A stretch of 64,000 bases of DNA from positions 124,001-188,000 of the forward strand of contig JABTTQ020001495.1 in assembly GCA_016081115.2 (NCBI GenBank). The letters are read 5' to 3'. A program made the translations under genes and the position numbers. The stretch comes from Rehmannia glutinosa. Its lineage: Eukaryota > Streptophyta > Magnoliopsida > Lamiales > Orobanchaceae. Numbering within the stretch: position 1 is the stretch's first letter; each line of letters starts with the position of its first letter. A model generated the notes under the pieces. That model saw only the letters and a list, made by a program, of their open reading frames with translations, made no database searches and was not told the DNA's origin. Positions 56,944-64,000 of this stretch are shown piece after piece.

Positions 56944-56955
56944 GCCCTGATACCA
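56944..56955 (-). other. Primer binding site of copia G (tRNA-iMet)
   Basis: The minus strand reads TGGTATCAGGGC, one change from TGGTATCAGAGC. This is the best-preserved CAG among the four copia copies. Confidence 0.85.
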
Positions 56956-56957
56956 CT

Positions 56958-58424
56958 TCTAGGTCCCAAAAGGGTGATAAAGTAAAGTCTAGAAGGGGGG
57001 TTGAATAGATTTTACCAACTTTTTGACTTAGTCCTTTGAAAGTCAGAGTTTGGTCACAAGTCAGCTGGGTCCTTGGTGGACAGCTTAGTTTACCTACATA
57101 GTTGAGTTAACCACTCAACAGACTCGATTGATATATTGATAAGATAACTCAGTTGATTCAGTTAACTCTTTAAAAATTCAGTAGACTTGGTTTTTACAGC
57201 GGAAGACTTTCACCTTTTGTTTGAAATATATTTTTCAACACTTGTTTTAAGCTTGATTATTATCAGTTGACTTAGCAAATAAAACAAACATCAAAACATA
57301 TATGCAAGAAGAAAAATTCTGAATGTAAATGAAACAAAGCAATTTTTATAGTGGTTCGAGGATGGGGTAATTCCTCTAATCAACTCTTCCCCAACCCCTG
57401 GAGGAATCCACTAATCTAGCTGTGACTTTGTTACAAAGTCCAAGCTAGGCCTTGACCACACAGTTGGTTTTGCTTCTGGGACTTAGTTTCTTCATAAAAT
57501 AGTTGTCTTGCTACTTCAGGTCCTTCAAACTCTTAGATTTGTTCACACAGCCCTCCAACGAGTCTAAAGCTTCTGGTTCGAACTGGAACCTTACTACACT
57601 TTCTTCAACCCTAGATGTGTAGACCCCTTGTTCTTTAAACAAGTTTTTTCTCTTCAATAGTTTGAAGTTGTCTTTCCTTCACTAAGTGTGTTGGATCGAT
57701 TTTCTTCAATATTTAGGATTGAGGATTTGAATAGAATGCTTGAGATTATTATGCTTAGATTGATCGATTGCTCATGTGTGTCTCAGATTGCATAAGTGTC
57801 TTCTCTCTTGTATTTCTCAGCCCTTTATAGTGCTTGTTTGAAATATATTCCTTGAAGAGATATATGTATTTTTCAAACTACACTTTGAGGTCATTGGCTT
57901 GTCTTTTCTTGATCTGCATCAGGTGATGGTGATATATCCTAGTTTAATTGAACTATGCAGCTTTTCAGGTCTGACACATGCTCAGTACTTCCCATTGGTT
58001 TATTCTCTTTGAACGCTTCTAGGATGAGCACTTTAAGCATTGCAGTATGGAAGTATTACTATAATAAGTAATTTCCTTGACTTGAGTGCAATGGATCCAA
58101 CACAGTCATCTTTGACTTTGACAGCTGATATACCCCTTTGTCTTGAGTCAACTCCAATTATGTAGGAACGACTTAACTATCTATCAGCTGACAGAAACAA
58201 CCTTCTAAGCACTTGACTGAGACTTGTCTTCACTTCACTCAGCTGCCACATAGCTGATTCTTCATCTTGGTACCGTTCAGTCAATTCCTGCATTCTTCAA
58301 CTTGGCGACTTCCACTCTACCTTATATAGCTCTATCTAAGTTGATTTGATAAAATTAGGGTGCCAACTTCCTAATCTAAGTTTTACACGGTATCATCAAA
58401 ATCTATTACATAAATTTTCCAACA
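56958..58424 (-). repeat. 5' LTR of copia G
   Basis: The LTR is 1467 bp. The + strand begins tctaggtcccaaa, so the canonical TG end is mutated to TC, and it ends ttccaaca at 58424. A minus-strand TATA-like sequence (CTATAAAGGG) lies at 57821-57830. Right of it the flank gaaaa starts unrelated sequence, so this is the outer end of the G-E-D copia array. Confidence 0.88.
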
Positions 58425-58604
58425 GAAAAAATTGAAGATTCTTGGATAAGAAATTTACATTAATAAAATTCACAAGGAAAGAGACTATCCAGCTCGAGAT
58501 AGCGAAATAGGAAATTTCATTAATAATATTCGAGTACAAAAGGTGCCCAGATTGGATAAATTACAACATAAAGTAAACTATGCTAATACAAAGTTTTTGG
58601 ACTC
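58425..58604 (-). other. 3' flank of the antisense ORF
   Basis: AT-rich sequence between the copia LTR and the end of the antisense ORF, probably its 3' untranslated region cut by the copia insertion. No gene is seen. Confidence 0.4.
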
Positions 58605-60680
58605 CTATTTCTGAACGGTTAGATCGGTAACATTGGCAGCAGGTAGCTCGGGATCGGGAATAGGAGGAAGATTTTATTCTTGGGCTCCAGTGGTGGTAGC
58701 CTAGTTAGCAGTAGCTTGAAGATCGACCAGCCAGGTCTGGTCATTCAAAGCATCGACAAAAACTTAGTCGAAAGAAAGGTTGACCTGGTTTGCGACTTGA
58801 GAGAAAAAGAAGCCCTCAGGATCCTTAAGTAATGCTCGAGGGCCATTTCGGTCAAGGGGTTGCTTAATGCCCTTCTCCCAAAACTGAAGCTCGGTCTGGT
58901 CAAAGGCAGACTCAAAATACTAAGCAACACCTACTAACATAATATCGATGAATTCCTCAGAACTGAGGAAGCACCTCTTCACTTTATTTCGAATGTGGCC
59001 AACCAGAGACCGACCTTCGTCAGATTTCAGGAAATCTCAGCGTCTGATCTGGATCCCCTCCTCCCGATCTTGTACTATCCAACTCTTTGATTTTTGTTTA
59101 TGAGTTGACCACAGACCTTTCCAGATCGAGGAGCTTGTTCTGCTGCTCACGAACAGTGTCCAACAGAATAGCCTCCCGAGCTTTTAGCCTTTTATTGTCT
59201 TTTTTGAGCGCGTTCAATTCGTTTACCAAGGCTGGGTCAGCAAACCCAGTTTGGGATCGGGCGATTAAGGCAGAGAGCTTGACATGGGCCCGAACTTGGT
59301 CCATGCAAAAGGAGTTCATTAGCTCGGGACCTTATAACTTTTCCAGGGCTAGTCAGTCGGGAGTGGGGCAATGCCCTTTGATGTATTGAGCTGCAAGCAG
59401 AGCATCTTTGTTCTTCAGGACCGAGTTCCATGTGAAGAAGGTATGGTTAGCAGACGGCGAGTTTAATATCAGAAGAGCTCAGTCCTGCCCAAGATCTCTT
59501 GGAAGGGGAGAGATTGGTGTCATAGGCTCTCTTTCGGGGAGCAAGGGGAGCAGGTCGGCTGCTGGGGTCAGATAGCTCGGCCAGGAGATCCTCCGCGGAT
59601 GAAGGTCGGGTAGACTGCGTAGATCGGGAACTAGAGGCAGGCAGTTCCGTGACGGCTTTGCCTGGTTGAAAAGATGAAGAAGCTCGGGCTAGTGAGATTA
59701 CTTTCTGCAGAGCCTCGGTCTTTTTTGCCACCTCTCTAGCCAACATGATGCCTATACAATGAAATAGAAGCAAGTTAATAACAAATAAAAATGGAAAGAC
59801 CATGCTAGTAAGAAGCAAAGAATCATACCGATGTCTTTCTCTAAGGGAATGACCTTGGAACTCACACCCGAGTAGTGAAGCAAAGAGAGGGTAATAATTT
59901 GTGAGAGATCGTATTTCACAGCAGTCAATTTTTGGACAAGATCTTGCAGCTTGGGAGAGCGTATTTCATGGTCATATTTTTTGTTGAGGAGGCAAAGACC
60001 AGGCCGACTTATGGGGAAATGGCCAAGATTCTGTAGAAGTTACAAAAAAATATCGATCTTTCCAAAATTTATTGGAGGTCGGATACTTCCCTAGGAAGTT
60101 CATTTCATTTCGTGTAGTGATATATAATAAACCCTTTGAGGTGGGGATTTACGTTGAAAAAGAGTAAAAAATAGATCGAGAGAGGGAGTAATGGCCCAAA
60201 ACTTGGTTATTATTAAAAATCCTGCAATAATTGGGGGTAAATTTATTGAAGGGGATGTTATACATGGTAGACACCTCAGTAAAGAAAGAATGATTGGGAA
60301 ATCTAAATCCACCATCCAGTTGACCTACAAAAAAGGTAAGACCACCAGAAGGAGGTCGGTAAGATTTCTCTGTGTAGCTCGAGAGGATTAATTTGAAGTT
60401 TAGGGGAATTCTAGCATTTCTACGGATATTATAGAGGGACTCTGCTATTACATCCTAGTGGGAGAACCCATAGTCCACTTCGGGAGGGGCTTGGGGGTTT
60501 GGTTTCCTAACTTCTATAGGGGAAAGACTTCTCTCAGAAGGAGAGTCCAAGTCCGTGGCCTCAACATCGGACAGGTCGGGATTACTTTCCCTAACTTGGG
60601 AAAGGTCTATTTCGCCCGACCACCTAACTAGGTCGGACACATAGGGGTTTGAATGAATCGAAGAAAATTCATTACTCTAA
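58605..60680 (-). pseudogene. Antisense additional ORF of a Tat-like gypsy element (putative gypsy-type transposon protein)
   Basis: This gene is read on the minus strand, opposite to the LTR at 61251. N-terminal part (60640-60455): VSDLVRWSGEIDLSQVRESN, then an acidic region. The next part, readable at about 60430-60160, gives LTFFVGQLDGGFRFPNHSFF and FNKFTPNYCRIFNNNQVLGH, which resembles the putative gypsy-type transposon domain family (PF04195). Further on are REVAKKTEALQKVISLARAS (59818-59447), a coiled coil (59319-59098, LKKDNKRLKAREAILLDTVR) and a C-terminus ending LPAANVTDLTVQK with a stop at 58605. Several stops make it a pseudogene. Such antisense ORFs between pol and the 3' LTR are known from Tat/Ogre elements; their role is unknown. 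Confidence 0.6.
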
Positions 60681-61241
60681 AAAGAAAAAAAATAGTAAAT
60701 AAAAAAAGAGGAGGAAATACCTAGTTGATAAATGAGACTTGAGAAAGAAGGTGAGAGAAAGAGCTTCGTCAGAAAAGCTGGTCGAAAATCACCCAATAGT
60801 CTCCAGAAATCTCCTTAGGGAGGGGGAAGAGAATATTATGAAAGTGAAATGGTCCCCCCATGAATTCCCTTTTATATAGAGGGGAAGATGATCAAAACCG
60901 TTGGATTTTAACTCCATCCAACGATCTAGAAACAACCTCGGGAAGATGAAAGGACGTCTTGTCAGGTGAAGGAACGTCCTTGTGACATCAATGGGTGGGA
61001 AACATAAGGGCTAAGAAAACCCTAATTTTAAGTCGGTCGTGAGGGCCTCTGACCGACCTGTTAAAGGACCTCAGGATGCAGTTAAGTGGAATGGGGTTGG
61101 TGAAACTGGGGAAATGAAAATGACATCGGTAGCATCGAATAAGCTTGGGACATGAAACAATTGACAAGGAATTTTAGAGGTCGGTCTGGGCTATAACAAA
61201 ACAATTATGTCCTATGTGGTCAAAGCACTTCGGGACATAAT
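60681..61241. other. Leader of the antisense ORF and spacer to the polypurine tract
   Basis: The stretch contains the minus-strand TATA box at 60870-60880 and otherwise no credible frame. The words aaggacgt and accgacctg recur, as in the following LTR. Confidence 0.5.
60870..60880 (-). promoter_or_regulatory. TATA box for the antisense ORF
   Basis: The minus strand reads TCTATATAAAAG about 200 bases upstream of the first coding segment. It supports transcription opposite to the element's LTR promoter. Confidence 0.55.
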
Positions 61242-61250
61242 TGGGGGGAC
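61242..61250 (+). other. Polypurine tract of the Tat-like gypsy element
   Basis: TGGGGGGAC lies immediately before TGATTGATAGG, the proposed start of the 3' LTR. Its + orientation shows that the element is opposite to the copia copies. Confidence 0.65.
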
Positions 61251-62052
61251 TGATTGATAGGGGTCTATTTTGACCGACCTGGCTAAGTGGACTCGATGAA
61301 TAGGTTTGGGCCTATAATGGAAGTCCAAGTTGGCAAAGAGCTCCAATACTAAAGCCAGAAAAGATACTCGAGGGAACATCTTTGAGTAGATGGGATGGGC
61401 CTGACTTGCAAGGTCGATCCCGATCTCAGAGGAAAGCTAATGATAAGTTGGTCTTAGATGATTGGGTCGACCTGTCAGTGTTGGGCCGACTTTTGGACCC
61501 GTTGGTTAACTTTTGGACTTAAGTTCACGATTGGGCTGGAGCCAATAGACTTGGAGAAGACCGAGCTATGGGCTTAGAAAACCCGATCTAAGTAGGTTGG
61601 GCCTAAATTAAGAGACAAAGTTAAGGGCCTCCTAATCTAGGTGGGCTGGGCCCCGAATTTTGAATGAAGTTAAGGGCTTACCGATTTGTTGGGCTTGGAA
61701 GGTGTGCGGCCCACACTGAGTAATTAACCTAAGCCAAGTGTTTAAGCTAGGGTTTTATCTTGGCTTTGTAAGCACGGAATCCTAATTGCCAACCTATAAA
61801 TAGCTCACAAAAAGGTGTGCATCCGGTTAGAATTTTCATCACACATTTTACATATTGTTCCATTCATATATTTTCTCTCTCTAGAGTGATCCTGACTTGA
61901 GCGTCGGAGTGGGTATGCCGGAAAATCCTTTTGGCCCCCTTGTAAAGGTGATTTTGCAAGTCTCATGACAATCGTGAATTGGAGTTTGATTTTATTAGAC
62001 GCAGAGCAATCTTTGACCGACCAGTCTCTTATGTAATGCCAAGAAATATACA
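61251..62052 (+). repeat. 3' LTR of a Tat-like gypsy element
   Basis: The LTR starts TGATTGATAGGGGTC after the polypurine tract. It contains repeated gaccgacct and gggcctaa words, a + strand TATA box (CCTATAAATAG, 61793-61803) and the stretch ttgagcgtcggagtgggt near 61897, which is common in LTR leader regions of plant gypsy elements. The right boundary is uncertain (62041-62052); LINE sequence begins at about 62071. No partner LTR lies in the window. Confidence 0.6.
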
Positions 62053-62093
62053 TATGAATAGAATGGTTAGTTTTTTTTTGAAGTAAATTTTTA

Positions 62094-62597
62094 TTACTCA
62101 CTGGAACCCAAAGATAGCAAATTACAAATGAAAGGGGGTGGGACACTATCCCAAGAAACTAATTCAGGCAAAGAATCGGTAGCTTTTGCTAACATGTGAG
62201 CTACTTGATTCGCTGACCTTCTAATAAAAACACACGAGACCTTCAGAAGGTCTTTTAACATCAAAAGACAATCATCAACAATATTCTGGAAATAAGAGTT
62301 ATCATACGAAAAGCCCCTAATCGCTTGAATAACACCTAGTGAGTCTGTCTCCACTTGAATATCATATTCTTTAAACTTTTCTTTTATCCAACTAAGAGCT
62401 TCCCTTAAACCAATAGCCTCCACTACACTCGGAATTGCAGCCCCTGGAAACGTTTCTCGTATAGCAATAATAAAATTTCCTTGATGATCTTGAACAAAGC
62501 ACCCATACCCGATATAGTTTGCTTGCGTGAAGATAGCCCCATCCACATTGCATTTAAGCATTCCCAGTCTACACCATCCCCAGCTTTGATCCTCCAA
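62094..62597 (-). pseudogene. LINE ORF2: C-terminal RNase H-like domain
   Basis: The frame is open for 167 codons and ends at its natural stop (LLSLGSSE). It has the plant LINE RNase H pattern (RVT_3 family): CNVDGAIFTQANYIGYG with the first Asp, PSVVEAIGLREALSWIKEKF with the Glu, VETDSLGVIQAIRG with the second Asp, and FIRRSANQVAHMLAKAT with the last His/Asn region. The four catalytic-type residues look present, so the domain was under recent constraint. It is separated from the upstream zf-RVT frame by a frameshift at about 62600. It is probably part of a dead or partly dead copy. Confidence 0.85.
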
Positions 62598-63441
62598 TCT
62601 TTAAGCTCAGAACTTGAGACCTCCCACCGCAAAAAGTGTAGAACTAGCCAAGTTTAGGACCCTTGTTACATTTTTCGAAATTTCATTCCAAACCAAATTA
62701 TTCCTATTCGACCACAAAGCCCATACAACCATGACAAGCAATTTCTTTTCATCCAATAACAGCCCTTGCCAAATTCTATTAACACAATCCAAAAAATCAG
62801 TATTCTCAGCAACATGTAGAGGGATTGCATCCATTTTCCAACAGTTTTGAGCAAAAGGACAGTCAAAAATCAGAAGTAACAAGGTTAGAAGGCATACCTT
62901 CACAAAGAATTATATACCTACTCTTGACTGTGTAAACTCCTTTGTGATCCCCATCCCACATCCACACAGCATCCCTAGCTGCATTAGACAAAGGAATATC
63001 TTGAATTAGCCTCTGATCTCTAGCATTGAAAATATCAGAAATTATGTCAACATCCCATTCCAAATGATCAGTTTTCATCAAGCTAGAAACCTTGATACTT
63101 TCAAGCACCTCCACTTGGGGTGATGAAATAAAAGCATTATTTCTGTCTGGAAGCCAGGGATCTCTCAAAACATTTATTTTTTTTCCATCACCTACCTTCC
63201 ATACGCAATATTTTTTTACGATATCTCTGACACGCCATATACTTCTCCAGACAAAGCTTGGATTATTTCCCAAAGATGCTGAGAAAAAATCAGAACTCGG
63301 AAAATAGCGAGCTTTGAACATCCTCGCCACCAGTGAATTTTGATTAGTGATTAATCTCCACTCTTGCTTGCCAAGAATAGCCAAATTAAACTCGTGAATT
63401 CGCCGAAATCCCAGGCCTCCATTACACTTCTGAACGCACAT
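62598..63441 (-). pseudogene. LINE ORF2: region after RT and zf-RVT zinc domain
   Basis: The frame 63441-62863 reads KCNGGLGFRRIHEFNLAILG, KQEWRLITNQNSLVARMFKA and WRVRDIVKKYCVWKVGDGKK, and then a tryptophan-rich WMWDGDHKGVYTVKSRYIIL, the approach to zf-RVT. The frame 62903-62607 reads CPFAQNCWKMDAIPLHVAEN and VVWALWSNRNNLVWNE. The two frames overlap by 41 bases, so one frameshift separates them. zf-RVT is found downstream of RT in plant LINEs. Confidence 0.8.
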
Positions 63442-64000
63442 CTTATGCCATTCAAACCATCTAATTCCCTTCCTATCCGATCACCCATGACCCCACCAAA
63501 AAGCATTCATCATTCGTTCGATCTCCAAACAAATATTCTGAGGTAGAAGGAATATGCTCATAGCATAAGTAGGAATGGCTTGAATCACGGTCTTCAATAG
63601 AATTTCTTTCCCAGCTCTTGAGAGTAAATTCCTTCTCCAACCTTGAAGTCTAGACCAAATTCGTTCTTTGATATAAGAGAAAACTTCTTTTTTTATTTTT
63701 GCCTACCAATGATGGCAAACCCAAATAACGACCATGGTTCTCCAGCACATTAACTCTGGGCAAATCACAGATAGTGCTTTGAATCTCTGCATCTATATTT
63801 TTACTAAAGGAAATCGAAGATGTTTGAAAATTAATTAACTGACCTGAAGCATTCGAATAGGCCTGGAGGCATTCTTTCAAATTCATCACTTCCCTCTCCG
63901 TAGCTTTGAAAAATAGAAAACTATCATCCGCAAAGAGGAGATGGGATACACTTGGAGCACCCCTTGCAACCTTACACCCATGGAGAAGTCCCATACGCTC
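63442..64000 (-). pseudogene. LINE ORF2: reverse transcriptase (partial)
   Basis: The frame 63994-63650 reads SHLLFADDSFLFFKATEREV, with the L1-type FADD catalytic site, then CLQAYSNASGQLINFQTSSI and YLGLPSLVGKNKKRSF. Bases 63650-63442 continue into the thumb region in another frame (frame change near 63650-63700). The N-terminal RT and the endonuclease lie beyond the right edge. Confidence 0.85.

Larger units (their letters stand above)
62071..64000 (-). mobile_element. L1-type LINE, 3' half (runs off the right edge)
   Basis: On the minus strand the element ends in an A-run (T-run at 62071-62079). Upstream it carries, in order, reverse transcriptase, a GGLGFR segment, a zinc-binding zf-RVT domain and a C-terminal RNase H, the layout of plant L1 ORF2. 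It abuts the end of the gypsy LTR. The 5' end and target duplication are outside the window. Confidence 0.85.

Noticed and set aside
60677..60720. 44-base intron with GT...AG ends in the antisense ORF
   Set aside because: Far below the usual minimum plant intron length, and the flanking frames do not require it.
1..64000. A new defence, metabolic or other non-transposon system
   Set aside because: Nearly every segment longer than 300 bases is assigned to a named element class or its untranslated spacer, and no unassigned coding cluster remains.

Overview
The window is a stretch of plant nuclear DNA made almost entirely of nested transposable elements. Plant origin is shown by Ty1/copia and Ty3/gypsy LTR elements with tRNA-iMet and tRNA-Asp primer sites, CACTA elements starting CACTAC, hAT-type MITEs with 8-bp target duplications, a Mutator-like element with a 9-bp duplication and an L1-type LINE with a C-terminal RNase H. 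The AT-rich background suggests a eudicot, but that is an inference. I found no intact host gene, no cellular RNA gene and no CRISPR array.

Layout, left to right. (1) 1-6703: three layers of copia DNA, all read on the minus strand. Copy A (gag-pol plus 5' LTR, 1-5470) sits in an LTR fragment of copy B (5471-6072), which sits in the 3' LTR of copy D (6073-6703). A hAT MITE (1433-1951) cuts A. (2) 6704-22926: the D pol fragment, fused at 9289/9290 to copy E (envelope-like ORF remnant, pol, gag, PBS, LTR). E carries two CACTA elements (16663-18931 and 20748-22305). (3) 22927-48660: copy F, a long Sirevirus-like copia element with both LTRs, PPT, PBS, a 4.5-kb envelope-like ORF and a CTGCT target duplication. 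Its reverse transcriptase is split by a complete 11.7-kb Athila/Tat-like gypsy element (30544-42220, target duplication ACTTC). (4) 48666-58424: the rest of the LTR that F entered (itself cut by a MULE at 49146-50502), then copia copy G with its 5' LTR. The broken LTR (22403-22926 + 48666-50982) has the E primer site on one side and G RNase H on the other, so G and E share one LTR. (5) 58425-62052: the 3' part of a Tat-like gypsy element in + orientation, with an antisense additional ORF and a 3' LTR. (6) 62071-64000: the 3' half of an L1-type LINE, minus strand.

These genes form no host pathway; each set is the replication machinery of one mobile element. Gag packages the RNA, protease matures it, RT/RNase H copies it from a tRNA primer and integrase inserts it. 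Target duplications give the order of events: the G-E-D array is oldest; CACTA elements, MITE and MULE entered it; F entered the shared LTR; the gypsy element entered F.

The most useful observation concerns sequence quality. Copy F, the gypsy element and partly copy A differ from their own sister copies mostly at CAG/CTG trinucleotides, by small indels and odd substitutions. This looks like base-calling error at CHG-methylated sites that short-read polishing did not repair in young repeats. Many frame breaks there may therefore not be biological.
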